A DNA stretch of 64,000 bases from Halorussus caseinilyticus (GCF_029338395.1 NZ_CP119809.1:3038001-3102000); one strand, 5' to 3'; counted from the stretch's first letter, positions 33,075 to 45,525 are shown. Notes: generated by a model from the sequence alone, not told the origin. Translations and numbers: made by a program.

Positions 33075-34184
33075 TCACTCCAAGTCCGCGCCGATTGCGT
33101 CTTCCACCGAGTCGAAGCCGTCGCGGTCTAGCAGGTCGAGCAGACCCCGGTTGATGTCGCGGGCGATAGAGGGACCGCGGTAGACCAGTCCGGTGTAGAG
33201 TTGGACCACGTGCGCGCCCGCACGAAGCTTCCTGTAGGCGTCCTCGGCGGTGAAGACGCCGCCGACGCCGACGACCGGAACGTCTACGCGCTCGGCGACG
33301 AATCTGACCATCCGGGTCGCGCGCGGTTCGATTGGCTTGCCGGAGAGTCCGCCCTCCTCGGCGCGGTTGTGGCTTCGGAGCGTCGCGGGGCGGTCGGTCG
33401 TCGTGTTCGTGGCGATGACGCCATCGAGACCGAGTTCGTTCACGAGGTCGAGGGCGTCCTCGACTGCCGAGTCCGGCAGGTCGGGCGAGAGTTTGACGAG
33501 AAGCGGACTCGCGCCCGCGTCCTGTAGCGTCGTGAGGATGGCTTCCATCGAATCGCGGTTCTGCAAGTCGCGGAACCCCTCCGAGTTGGGGCACGAGACG
33601 TTGACGACGAAGAAGTCCCCGCCGCCGGACGACCGTCCGTCCGGCGAGGTCCCACTCGACTCGCTCGCGGGACCACCGTCGGCGACTCGTTGATAGGTGT
33701 AGCGGTAGTCTTCGGGCGCGTCGTCGATAGCGACGTGTTCGGTCTTGGCGAGGTTGACGCCGACCGGCACGTCCACGTCCGCGGCGGCGAGGCGCTTGCC
33801 TACCACGTCCGCGCCGTGGTTGTTCAACCCCATCCGGTTGACGATGCCCTCGTCCTCGCGCAGGCGGAACATCCGCGGGCGAGCGTTCCCCGACTGGGGG
33901 TCGGCGGTGACGCCGCCGACTTCGACGTGGCCGAACCCGAGACTGGCCAGCAGGGAGGGTACCTGTGCGTTCTTGTCGAATCCTGCGGCCACGCCGACCG
34001 GATTCGGAAACTCGTTGCCGAAGGCTTCGACGCGGAGACGGTCGTCGGCGATGGTGTATCGCTTTCGGAGCGCGTCCGCTATCGGCGTTCCCTGCGCGAC
34101 GCGCATCCCCGCGTGTACGGCGTCGTGTGCCGTCTCCGCGGGAAGTCCGAAGAGCAGTGGTTTCACCAACTGGTAGACGTTCAT
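33075..34184 (-). CDS. pyrD: Dihydroorotate dehydrogenase, class 2 (quinone)
   Basis: The 369-residue enzyme begins with a membrane-associating helix (LVKPLLFGLPAETAHDAVHA), typical of class 2 enzymes that reduce quinone. FMN- and substrate-contacting segments include NPVGVAAGFDKNA, NRMGLNNHGAD, NVSCPNSEGFRDLQ (Ser as catalytic base) and GVGGVFTAEDAYRKL. A hydrophilic insertion (GGPASESSGTSPDGRSSGGG, about residue 172) precedes DFFVVNVSCPN and is encoded over a short inverted repeat. It forms orotate in pyrimidine synthesis. Confidence 0.95.
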   Translation of the reverse strand: MNVYQLVKPLLFGLPAETAHDAVHAGMRVAQGTPIADALRKRYTIADDRLRVEAFGNEFPNPVGVAAGFDKNAQVPSLLASLGFGHVEVGGVTADPQSGNARPRMFRLREDEGIVNRMGLNNHGADVVGKRLAAADVDVPVGVNLAKTEHVAIDDAPEDYRYTYQRVADGGPASESSGTSPDGRSSGGGDFFVVNVSCPNSEGFRDLQNRDSMEAILTTLQDAGASPLLVKLSPDLPDSAVEDALDLVNELGLDGVIATNTTTDRPATLRSHNRAEEGGLSGKPIEPRATRMVRFVAERVDVPVVGVGGVFTAEDAYRKLRAGAHVVQLYTGLVYRGPSIARDINRGLLDLLDRDGFDSVEDAIGADLE

Positions 34185-34229
34185 CGTACGTTTACCCTGA
34201 TTCCGGTGGCAAAAAGCCCTCGTTCCGGG

Positions 34230-34427
34230 TCAGAATTCGTGTTCGACCTCGTCTTTGTCAGCCTTCTGGATGATGATTTTGTCTTCCCTGACGCGCACGA
34301 ACACCTCGTCGCCGATGTCCATGCCAGCGACGGCGAGTTCGTCCTCGTGCAGGTTGATGTGGACGTTGTGATACTCGCCGTCCTCGCCTTTCGCGCCACT
34401 GGGGCTGAGCTTCTTTTTCCGTACCAT
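34230..34427 (-). CDS. Small AbrB/SpoVT-like protein
   Basis: The 65-residue protein begins MVRKKKLSPSG. The core GEYHNVHINLHEDELAVAGM is followed by DIGDEVFVRVREDKIIIQKA, which has the swapped-hairpin pattern (two strands, Gly-Asp turn, basic-acidic strands) of AbrB-like DNA-binding proteins. It is probably a dimeric regulator or nucleoid protein. Its upstream region holds CTTAAGTATAAT on the minus strand (about 34457-34468), a strong TATA element. Confidence 0.6.
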   Translation of the reverse strand: MVRKKKLSPSGAKGEDGEYHNVHINLHEDELAVAGMDIGDEVFVRVREDKIIIQKADKDEVEHEF

Positions 34428-34634
34428 CGCGGTATTGTACGCATACGTTCGCCCCAGATTATACTTAAGTGTTTTCTACCGCCCTACCCGTTGTCGTTCT
34501 CCCCTCGCTCGTCTCCCGTCCCGCCACCGCTACGACGCCGTTGTCTCGACTCGAAAAACCGGGGGAAGAACCGCACGACGGCGCAATTTCGGTATATAAG
34601 GCTTCTGGCTAGAATGGCTCATATCGGCGATATA

Positions 34635-34640
34635 TTTATA
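34635..34640 (+). promoter_or_regulatory. TATA box of the MC1 gene
   Basis: TTTATA ends 22 bases before ATG 34663, with its centre about 26 bases away. The transcript should begin at or next to that ATG, leaving a 15-base stretch with GGAGG before the second ATG at 34678. Confidence 0.6.
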
Positions 34641-34677
34641 ACGAGTCCTGTGCTGGATTGTCATGGAGGAAAAAACC

Positions 34678-34986
34678 ATGGTACGTGAAGACGGTAAACG
34701 GAATTTCGCGCTTCGAGAATCGGACGGCGACGAGAGTAGTGTCTTTTCAGGAAACACTCCCCGACAGGCCGCACTGAAAGCGGCCCGTCGCCTCGACCCG
34801 GCGGCGTCGGAGGACGCCGCCGACCGAACCGAACTGCGACTTCGGGAGAAGGGAACGGACAAGGTTCACATCTACGACGGCTGGGCGTGGCACGAATCTG
34901 CTCCCGACGACAAACCCGACTGGATGCCGGACGAGATTACCGAGGCCAACGTCTCGAAACAGGGTATCGAACACCTCGATGAGTAG
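34678..34986 (+). CDS. MC1-family chromatin protein
   Basis: The protein starts MVREDGKRNFALRESDGDES at ATG 34678, preceded by GGAGG at 34665-34669. An in-frame ATG at 34663 would add MEEKT. It shows the MC1 fold signature: KRNFALR, FSGNTPRQAALKAARRL, ELRLREKGTDKVHIYDGWAW and PDWMPDEIT followed by VSKQGIEHL. MC1 is a monomeric, strongly DNA-bending architectural protein of methanogens and haloarchaea. Here it is far more acidic than methanogen versions but keeps the basic and aromatic DNA-contacting positions. Confidence 0.92.
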   Translation: MVREDGKRNFALRESDGDESSVFSGNTPRQAALKAARRLDPAASEDAADRTELRLREKGTDKVHIYDGWAWHESAPDDKPDWMPDEITEANVSKQGIEHLDE

Positions 34987-35400
34987 AGCGGTCGGGAACG
35001 ACTTTTCCAACCGTTTTCACCGTCTTCGACTAGCTATATCTTCTTTGCGTGCGCGTGAGAAATAGTGGGACCGCGCTGTCCGTAGACCTGCCTACGAGGG
35101 CGACACTCACCGGGACGACTGTACGACGCGGAGGATGACCGGTTGTCCTCTACCTGCGCCACACACTTCTCCGACGCGTGATTCCTCGACGCGAACTCTC
35201 GGTTCTCCCCGAGTCGCCAGAAGTGATTGGCACGTTATCTCACCCCGATGTCGGTTCGGTTCGACGGTCTTAAGTGTAACCCCGGCCTTCGTTAGAATGC
35301 GAACGAGGTCCGGTGGTTTGGGCCTCCGGGAGACGCCAAAAATCGACGCCTTTTTAAGGCGTCTCGGCGGTCTCTCGAAACACGCCCTCAATCCGTTGCC

Positions 35401-35406
35401 CTTAAG
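35401..35406 (+). promoter_or_regulatory. rrn promoter TATA box (dyad 35389-35427)
   Basis: CTTAAG follows TGCC and lies between CAATCCG (35389-35395) and CGGATTG (35421-35427). An inner TGCCC/GGGCA stem encloses it. Confidence 0.7.
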
Positions 35407-35482
35407 TGTATAGGGGCACTCGGATTGGATGTCGCCGTCGTCCTGCGATTTCGGACGACGACAAGACGCCCAATCCGATGCC

Positions 35483-35488
35483 CTTAAG
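35483..35488 (+). promoter_or_regulatory. rrn promoter TATA box (dyad 35471-35509)
   Basis: CTTAAG lies between CAATCC (35471-35476) and GGATTG (35504-35509), with inner CCC/GGG. It is 82 bases downstream of the preceding promoter. Confidence 0.7.
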
Positions 35489-35565
35489 TGTAACAGGGTA
35501 TTTGGATTGAGTGTGAACGAGCCTTCGGGGGTCTACCCACCGAAGGACGAACCAAGTTCGGTGCC

Positions 35566-35571
35566 CTTAAG
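35566..35571 (+). promoter_or_regulatory. rrn promoter TATA box (dyad 35553-35593)
   Basis: CTTAAG lies between CAAGTTC (35553-35559) and GAACTTG (35587-35593), with inner CCC/GGG. The arm sequence differs from the two upstream copies on both sides together. Confidence 0.7.
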
Positions 35572-35672
35572 TATGAAGGGTTCCTTGAACTTGAATGCAG
35601 AGAAAGATTCGACGTGATTCGCGGGACGTTCGATTCGTCCCGCGTTCTCGGAACCGACGAGGTTTCGATGGG

Positions 35673-35678
35673 TTTAAG
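35673..35678 (+). promoter_or_regulatory. rrn promoter-proximal TATA-like box
   Basis: TTTAAG is flanked by GGTTTCGATGGG on the left and CCAATCGAAGCC on the right, again an imperfect inverted repeat centred on the box. Confidence 0.55.
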
Positions 35679-35762
35679 ACCAATCGAAGCCAACGTTCGG
35701 GTCCGAAGGAAATGAGGATTCCACCCCTGCGGTCCGCCGTACACGATGGAATCTGATGTTAG

Positions 35763-35789
35763 CCTTGGCAGTTCGGTGACACCCGACCA
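35763..35789 (+). other. 5' half of the pre-16S processing stem
   Basis: CCTTGGCAGTTC (35763-35774) pairs with GAACTGCCAAGG at 37467-37478, and CCCGACCA (35782-35789) pairs with TGGTCGGG at 37452-37459. The unpaired bases between the helices form a bulge-helix-bulge-like site cut by the tRNA-splicing endonuclease. EndA is encoded at 48.7 kb. Confidence 0.8.
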
Positions 35790-35888
35790 ACGACGCGGTT
35801 TGGGGTCGTCGAACTGACGGACCATAGAAGATAGACACGATACATGTGTCTCCGCCAGAAACCCACCGAGCCTCTGTGCTCGGCAACC

Positions 35889-37359
<1,471 letters not shown>

Positions 37360-37451
37360 AACGCACGGGACCAAGCGACACGCTTGGCCCACCACCCGTC
37401 CGTCACTACGACGGACACACGAGGGTTCCTCGACGACCTCGACCACCTCGA

Positions 37452-37478
37452 TGGTCGGGCACCTTAGAACTGCCAAGG
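37452..37478 (+). other. 3' half of the pre-16S processing stem
   Basis: TGGTCGGG and GAACTGCCAAGG pair with 35763-35789 across the 16S gene. Confidence 0.8.
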
Positions 37479-37508
37479 CTGACGCACACCTTCCCCGGCG
37501 AGGGGAAC

Positions 37509-37580
37509 GGGCCCATAGCTCAGTGGTAGAGTGCCTCCTTTGCAAGGAGGATGCCCTGGGTTCAAATCCCAGTGGGTCCA
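37509..37580 (+). tRNA. tRNA-Ala(UGC)
   Basis: The acceptor stem GGGCCCA/TGGGTCC encloses a normal cloverleaf. The anticodon stem CTCCT/AGGAG holds a TTTGCAA-type loop with anticodon UGC. The discriminator is A and CCA is not encoded. Its place between 16S and 23S is standard in haloarchaeal rrn operons. Confidence 0.97.
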
Positions 37581-37608
37581 TACCCCGGACTGGAGTGAAA
37601 CCGTGTCC

Positions 37609-37614
37609 CTTAAG
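37609..37614 (+). promoter_or_regulatory. Internal promoter in the 16S-23S spacer
   Basis: CTTAAG is enclosed by CCGTGTCCC (37601-37609) and GGGAGACGG (from 37615), an 8-of-9 inverted repeat with TTAAGT as loop. It lies downstream of tRNA-Ala and about 190 bases before 23S, so it could drive 23S, 5S and tRNA-Cys separately. Confidence 0.55.
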
Positions 37615-37728
37615 TGGGAGACGGCGTAACGTTCAGGTCCGGAAGACCGATGCACCACCCCGTGAAAGCGCGGGTGGGAAGGGTTCGATGCACGCTCCTA
37701 TACCACCTATAGGACGTGGCAATGACGA

Positions 37729-37767
37729 CCGTATGTACGTGCAATCCAGGCGTCCACTGGATCCGAC
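37729..37767 (+). other. 5' half of the pre-23S processing stem
   Basis: A 21-base arm (37729-37749, beginning CCGTATGTACGTGCAATC) pairs perfectly with 40763-40783. After a bulge, CTGGATCCGAC (about 37757-37767) pairs with GTCGGGTCCAG (40746-40756) with one wobble. This is the bulge-helix-bulge type processing site of 23S. Confidence 0.8.
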
Positions 37768-37803
37768 CGACCGGGTCACAGTGCGACCAACAATTCCAAC
37801 AGC

Positions 37804-40717
<2,914 letters not shown>

Positions 40718-40745
40718 CTCATATTGCCGCACTGCACCCGAGAAG

Positions 40746-40783
40746 TCGGGTCCAGGCGCTATCTGGATTGCACGTACATACGG
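40746..40783 (+). other. 3' half of the pre-23S processing stem
   Basis: GTCGGGTCCAG and the 21-base arm ending GTACATACGG complement 37729-37767. Confidence 0.8.
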
Positions 40784-40796
40784 TTACACCATCGAA

Positions 40797-40844
40797 CTAC
40801 CGACGTTGGACACATGGTTCGCGGTTCGATTCCGCGAGTCGGCG
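40797..40844 (+). ncRNA. tRNA-like element preceding 5S rRNA
   Basis: Directly before 5S lies a partial tRNA: a perfect T-arm (CGCGGTTCGATTCCGCG) followed by AGTCGGCG, whose GTCGG can pair with CCGAC just after position 40798. It lacks a full anticodon arm. In Haloferax a similar tRNA-like structure is cut by tRNase Z to make the 5' end of 5S rRNA, and the position here is identical. Confidence 0.75.
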
Positions 40845-40967
40845 TTAAGGCGGCCAGAGCGGCGGGGCGACACCCGTACCCATCCCGAACACGGAAGTTA
40901 AGCCCGCCTGCGTTTCGGCAAGTACTGGAGTGCGCGAGCCTCTGGAAACCCCGATTCGCCGCCTCCC
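40845..40967 (+). rRNA. rrf: 5S ribosomal RNA
   Basis: It begins TTAAGGCGGCCAGAGCGGCG and ends GATTCGCCGCCTCCC, so the ends pair through GGCGGC. The landmarks CCCGTACCCATCCCGAACAC and GTACTGGAGTGCGCGAGCCT agree with haloarchaeal 5S RNA. The length is about 123 bases. Confidence 0.97.
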
Positions 40968-41100
40968 ATTCATATCAGACCCCGCGACGGCATCCCGCCG
41001 TCGCGGGGTTTGTTCATTCTGAACCACGCCCGCGTAACAGCGGCAACCTCCGCCGAAGACCGCTATATTTAAGCGCGCCGAGCGATTAGCAGAAAGTAGC

Positions 41101-41176
41101 GCCAAGGTGGCAGAGTCCGGCCGAACGCAGCGGCCTGCAGAGCCGCCTACCGCCGGTTCAAATCCGGCCCTTGGCT
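41101..41176 (+). tRNA. tRNA-Cys(GCA)
   Basis: The acceptor stem GCCAAGG/CCTTGGC encloses the anticodon stem GCGGC/GCCGC with loop CTGCAGA, giving anticodon GCA. The T-arm is GCCGGTTCAAATCCGGC. The discriminator is T. It is the last gene of the rrn operon, as in other haloarchaea. TATTTAAG at 41064-41071 gives it a possible promoter of its own. Confidence 0.96.
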
Positions 41177-41450
41177 TTTCTACGCGAAACAAAGAGAAGG
41201 AGCGATGGCCATATCTGTTCGAACTCCGGAAAACTCGCTAACGCTTCGTCTTCCGCCGGTTCGAATCCGCTCGTAGTTTCTCACGTCGTTCAGATACGCG
41301 AGTATTACGCGGTTCCCGAGGTCCGTCGACGAGTATCGTTCGGTGACTGACGAGTATTTCCGAGCGGGTGTCAATTGCACGTTGTTTTCCGGCTCGTCGC
41401 TCGGTCTGAGTGGCGTATGATTTAAGATATATCCGTAGCAAGAGAAAACC

Positions 41451-41834
41451 ATGCTTGACCGACGGTCACTACTTCAGGGTCTCTCTGTCACTGGTCTTAC
41501 CAGTCTTGCGGGATGTGGCGGTAGCCTCGACTTCGGCTCTGACCAGACGACCGACACCCAGCAGACGCCGGAGACGACGACAGTAGGGACGACGACATCG
41601 GTTCGGACGACGACGACCACCGTCGGTGCCGCAACCGTCGGTGGGACGACCGGCGACGACACCGAGACGACCGGCACCTCGTCGCCGACGGTGCCGACGA
41701 CGGCCACGACGGAGACGACCACCGACGATTCACCGAACCAAGGCAACGGTGGTTCTCGGCCGCCTGCTACGACCGAAACGGGTTCTGACGTGGGTTCGGA
41801 CATCTACGTCGGTAACGATACGGATGTCAACTAA
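41451..41834 (+). CDS. Tat lipoprotein with Thr-rich stalk
   Basis: The 127-residue protein starts MLDRRSLLQGLSVTGLTSLAGC, a twin-arginine signal with a lipobox (LAGC), so it should be exported folded and lipid-anchored at Cys 22. Almost all the rest is a Thr/Ser/Asp/Gly stalk, probably glycosylated, with no globular domain. TTTAAGATATAT about 25-30 bases upstream is a strong promoter. The stop is 11 bases before the beta-helix gene, so the two likely form an operon. No function is recognised. Confidence 0.7.
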   Translation: MLDRRSLLQGLSVTGLTSLAGCGGSLDFGSDQTTDTQQTPETTTVGTTTSVRTTTTTVGAATVGGTTGDDTETTGTSSPTVPTTATTETTTDDSPNQGNGGSRPPATTETGSDVGSDIYVGNDTDVN

Positions 41835-41845
41835 AAACGAAATTT

Positions 41846-43777
41846 ATGGCTGACAAAGTTCTCTTTCAGACCGACGACGCACTAAGCGAAACCAATCTCG
41901 CCGCTCGCCGTGCGCGCGACAACAGCACAGACTACGTTGAGCGCGGACTCGCGGTTACGCCCGACTGGGCGAACGGCAAGTTCGATGTCAGTGCCGGACA
42001 CGCCGTCCTCAAGAAGAACGTGAAAGCGTACGATGTCTTCGCCGACCCCCGGAGTGGTCTCTCACTGGCCGACTCATCGGGGACGAACTACGTCTTCTTG
42101 GTCGTAGACCCCAGCAACCGGAACGACGTGACAATCGAAGTCAACGCCGATGGCTCTGCTCCGGGCAGTCCCTCGCTGTTGATTCAGAAACTCGACGCGG
42201 CCGCCAAAACCTCGTCGGCGGTGAACCGCCGACCCTCCGCGAGTTACGACTCGATTTCGGGCGTAGCCGACACGTTCGTCACTTCGACTTCGGAACTCGA
42301 ATCTGCGTTCGCTAACCTCTCTGCTGGCGAAACGCTCCGTATCGCGCAACCCGACACGCCGTACCGACCGGGTCAGTGGCTCGACATCGACGCCAACTAC
42401 GTCACCGTCCTCGCCGAAAGCCAGTTCGCGCGGGACGGTCAGCCGCTAATCAAGCCCGCAGACGGGAGCAACGTCGGTGGAGTTCGGGTCGGGCACGACT
42501 CCGCGACGAAACACGTCCGCGTCGAGGGACTCGGCTTCCACGGGAACAGTGGGAACATGTCCGGAACGGCGAAGCGTCTCCACGCGTTCGTCGCCGACCA
42601 GAACGCCTCCCACGTCACGTTCCGCGACAACTACGCGACCCAGACCCACCCGTATCACGAACTCAACTCCGGTGGGAGCGGGTTCACCGTTCGGAAGAAC
42701 GCGGCGAACGTCGAACTCGTCGGAAATCGCGTCGATGACATCGGTGACCGGGGCATCCAAGCCGCTGGTACGAACCTCCTCGTCCGCGGCAACGTCCTCA
42801 CGAACGGCTACGGTGACAGTATCTCGCTCAACGTCACGGAACCCGACGACGACTCGTACATCGCCAAGAACGCGAGCGTCGTCAACAACTTCGGACGCGA
42901 CAACGCGAAGGGTAGCATCGTCGCGTTCGGGAAGTCGGCTTCGCGGAACACGACCCCGAGGAGCGAGCGGGGTTACTTCGCCGTCGTCGGGAACGTGGGA
43001 GCGGGCCAACATCGCAAACTCATCCAGTTCGGGCGAAACGCGGTCAACGTGAAGGCGGTGTCGGCTATCGGGAACGTCGGTGACGGGCGGAACGCCGACC
43101 ACTTCGGCATCCGAAGCGCGGTCAGAAGCGAGGACTCGTGGGTGAACATCAGTAACAATATTCTGCTCGGCTACAACTACGGCGGCGTCAGGGTCACGAA
43201 GGGTCACAACGTCAACGTCTCGAACAACCTCATCGCGGGCGTCGGTGGCGAGGGAATCGTCACTTCGGGATACTCGAATCACAAGGTTACCGGAAACATA
43301 GTTCGGAACGCCGGAACCGTCGGTGTCAAAATGGTGAACCAGATGGCTCCTGCGACGGTCGCTCAGAACCAGATTCGTTTCTGTCAGGAACAGGGAATCG
43401 TCGTCAATCAGGGCGGCACCGCCAGTGACCGCGGCGTCACCGTCTACGGCAACTCGCTCGACGCGAACAACCAAGGCAGTAACGGCGTCCCGGAACTGGA
43501 TGTCCAAACTCAGAACGTACTCGCCTTCGGGAACCACGTAGCGACCCGCGGCGGGAGCGCCTCGTTCTCCGACGCCGGAAGCGGAAATCTCTGGGTCGGA
43601 AACATGGCTCCCGCGGACGGGAGTGCGTGGTCGCTGGGGTCCGCGACGGGAGTCCGAACGATGGCGAACCGGCCGAACCCGGCCGGGGAAGGCTTCGTCG
43701 TGACGACACCGGACGGCACTGCCGAGTACGAGATTACCGTGGACAACAACGGGTCCGTCACGACGACGCAGCTCTGA
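41846..43777 (+). CDS. Right-handed parallel beta-helix protein
   Basis: The 643-residue protein has no signal peptide. Residues 1-130 resemble attachment or tail-fibre-like N-terminal domains (MADKVLFQTDDALSETNLAA, then VFLVVDPSNRNDVTIEVNAD). From about residue 150 the sequence is a beta-helix of short repeats with N-ladders, for example NASHVTFRDN, NVELVGNRVDDIGDRGIQ, NVSNNLIAGVGGEGIVTSG and KVTGNIVRNAG. Such folds bind or cleave polysaccharides and occur in viral spikes and surface enzymes. It follows a Tat lipoprotein gene by 11 bases. The lack of an export signal is odd for a surface protein. Activity is unknown. Confidence 0.75.
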   Translation: MADKVLFQTDDALSETNLAARRARDNSTDYVERGLAVTPDWANGKFDVSAGHAVLKKNVKAYDVFADPRSGLSLADSSGTNYVFLVVDPSNRNDVTIEVNADGSAPGSPSLLIQKLDAAAKTSSAVNRRPSASYDSISGVADTFVTSTSELESAFANLSAGETLRIAQPDTPYRPGQWLDIDANYVTVLAESQFARDGQPLIKPADGSNVGGVRVGHDSATKHVRVEGLGFHGNSGNMSGTAKRLHAFVADQNASHVTFRDNYATQTHPYHELNSGGSGFTVRKNAANVELVGNRVDDIGDRGIQAAGTNLLVRGNVLTNGYGDSISLNVTEPDDDSYIAKNASVVNNFGRDNAKGSIVAFGKSASRNTTPRSERGYFAVVGNVGAGQHRKLIQFGRNAVNVKAVSAIGNVGDGRNADHFGIRSAVRSEDSWVNISNNILLGYNYGGVRVTKGHNVNVSNNLIAGVGGEGIVTSGYSNHKVTGNIVRNAGTVGVKMVNQMAPATVAQNQIRFCQEQGIVVNQGGTASDRGVTVYGNSLDANNQGSNGVPELDVQTQNVLAFGNHVATRGGSASFSDAGSGNLWVGNMAPADGSAWSLGSATGVRTMANRPNPAGEGFVVTTPDGTAEYEITVDNNGSVTTTQL

Positions 43778-43839
43778 GACGCCCTCGTACCCCGGCTTCG
43801 ACCGAGCGATTCGGGAATCCGAACTCACCGGGAGGCAGT

Positions 43840-44544
43840 CTAACGTTCTCGAAGCACCGGAATCTCCGCGATTCGCTCGTCTGTCAGTTCCTCTCGAAAC
43901 ACGCCCGTCGGTCGCTCGAACTCGGTTTCGGTCCGAATCGTTCGCGTCGGTGTCACCACGAGGTCCATCGGCACGTCGTGGTCTTCGACCGGCACGTCTT
44001 CTTCGACCACCTGCGAGTCGTGGACCGTCGTGGCGACTGGCGTCTCCGGACCGACGAGTTCCAACTCCCGGAGGACCGCGTATTCGAGGTCACTGTACCC
44101 CTCGCCCTTGCCGACTCGCGCGCCCGCCGCGGTGACGGCGACGCTCCCCGAGACCACGAGGTCGATTTCCGGCACTTCGTCGGGACCCACCTGCCGGGCG
44201 TGCGATTCGACGTGCGAGATGGTCGGCGCGCTGTCGTACTCCTCGGGCGGAATCTCCGCGGGGTCGAGTTCGTAGAAGGGCTTCTCGTCACGGAGTCTCG
44301 GCACGGCCATGTAGACGGTCTTTTCCTCCCGGAGCGCGCGCCGACGGACGGGCAGTTGAGGCGCGTCGGGGTTGGCTTTGAGGGCGTCGGCAGACTGCCA
44401 CTCGTCGGTCTCTGCGAGTCGGTCGGCGGCGTTCCCGGCCCCCTCGAAGTTCGGGATGCGGTCGTGGGGCGGGAAGGGAAACCGCGCGATGCCCTCGGTT
44501 TCGAGGTGGTCCCAGATTCTCTCGCGGAGGGCCTGTTTGTCCAT
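43840..44544 (-). CDS. 5-formyltetrahydrofolate cyclo-ligase family protein
   Basis: The 234-residue protein starts MDKQALRERIWDHLETEGIA. It has the family's basic RRRALREEKTVYMAVPRL segment and a GARVGKGEGYSDLEYAVLRE motif, which forms the ATP and folate site in 5-formyl-THF cyclo-ligases. The enzyme would convert 5-formyl-THF to 5,10-methenyl-THF. Its ATG directly follows the stop of the upstream oxidoreductase gene (TAGATG), so the two are an operon. In haloarchaea this group is sometimes a variant of unknown substrate. Confidence 0.82.
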   Translation of the reverse strand: MDKQALRERIWDHLETEGIARFPFPPHDRIPNFEGAGNAADRLAETDEWQSADALKANPDAPQLPVRRRALREEKTVYMAVPRLRDEKPFYELDPAEIPPEEYDSAPTISHVESHARQVGPDEVPEIDLVVSGSVAVTAAGARVGKGEGYSDLEYAVLRELELVGPETPVATTVHDSQVVEEDVPVEDHDVPMDLVVTPTRTIRTETEFERPTGVFREELTDERIAEIPVLRER

Positions 44545-45525
44545 CTATCGACCCTCCACCTCGACGGACTCGCCGCGTTCGGCGCTCTCGTACAGCGCGT
44601 CGATAGTCTCCATGTTCCGGACCGCTTCGTCGGCGTCGGTGTGCGGAGTCCGACCCGCCTCGACGCACGCCGCGAAGTGTTCGACCTCCAGTCGGTACTG
44701 GTCGGTCGGGTCGAACGTCTCGACTGCGTGGCGGCCGCCCACCTCGTACTCCAGTTCGACGCCGCCCTCGCCGCGCGGGACGAACGCCTCGCGCGCTTCG
44801 AGCCACCCGTTCTCTGCCTCGACGCGGTACCACTGGGCGTCGGCAGTCTCGAACCCGCAGGACACCTCCGCCGTTTTCCCCTCTCCGTACTCCAACACGC
44901 CCGCGAGTTTCGTGTCTACGCCGTAGTCGCCCGCGTCGTGGGTCGTCGCGTACGCTCGGTCGGGTTCCCCGAGGAAGCGTCTGGCCGCGCTGACCGCGTA
45001 ACACCCCACGTCCATCAGACTCCCGCCCGCGAGGTCCGAGTCGAGGCGGACGTTCTCGGGGTCGTCCATCGGGAACTGGAAGGCGGCCTTCACCGAGCGA
45101 ACGTCGCCCAGTTCCTCGCGGACGATTTCGACCGCGCGCTCGGTTCGGGGGTGGTAGCGGTACATGAACGCCTCCATCAGGGTCACGCCTCGCTCGGCGC
45201 AGTAGTCGCCGACTTCGCGGGCTTGGTCGGCGCTGACCGCGAGGGGTTTCTCGCAGAGGACGTGGAGTCCCGCGTCGGCGGCCTTCTTGGTCCACTCGGC
45301 GTGGAGTGCGTTCGGCAGGGGGTTGTACACCGCGTCCACGTCGTCGTCCGCGAGCAGTTCGTCGTAGGAACCGTACGCACGCGGGACGCCGAACGCGTCG
45401 GCGAACGCATCGGCCGACTCCGGGTCGCGCGAAGCGACCGCGAGGACATCGTGGTCAGTGGCTCGAATCGCGGGGACGACCGCCGCGCGCCCGATGTTGG
45501 CAGTGCTGATGACGCCGAAGTTCAT
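44545..45525 (-). CDS. Gfo/Idh/MocA family oxidoreductase
   Basis: The start is ATG 45525 with GAGGTG about 8 bases upstream; an in-frame GTG lies 9 bases earlier. The N-terminal Rossmann fold (MNFGVISTANIGRAAVVPAI) is followed by LHVLCEKPLAVS, the conserved EKP that carries the catalytic Lys. The C-terminal domain has GGSLMDVGCYAVSAARRFLG, with the typical D-x-G-x3 segment. Members oxidise sugars such as xylose or inositol with NAD(P). The substrate is not determined. Confidence 0.88.
   Translation of the reverse strand: MNFGVISTANIGRAAVVPAIRATDHDVLAVASRDPESADAFADAFGVPRAYGSYDELLADDDVDAVYNPLPNALHAEWTKKAADAGLHVLCEKPLAVSADQAREVGDYCAERGVTLMEAFMYRYHPRTERAVEIVREELGDVRSVKAAFQFPMDDPENVRLDSDLAGGSLMDVGCYAVSAARRFLGEPDRAYATTHDAGDYGVDTKLAGVLEYGEGKTAEVSCGFETADAQWYRVEAENGWLEAREAFVPRGEGGVELEYEVGGRHAVETFDPTDQYRLEVEHFAACVEAGRTPHTDADEAVRNMETIDALYESAERGESVEVEGR

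Larger units (their letters stand above)
34987..35888 (+). promoter_or_regulatory. rRNA operon leader with tandem promoters
   Basis: About 900 bases precede 16S. TATA-type elements occur at 35269 (CTTAAG), 35351-35357 (TTTTTAA), 35401, 35483 and 35566 (each CTTAAG) and 35673 (TTTAAG). The last five sit in the loop or centre of inverted repeats (see findings). Between 35763 and 35789 lies the 5' half of the 16S processing stem. No gene is supported between MC1 and 16S. Tandem promoters are usual for haloarchaeal rrn operons. Confidence 0.8.
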
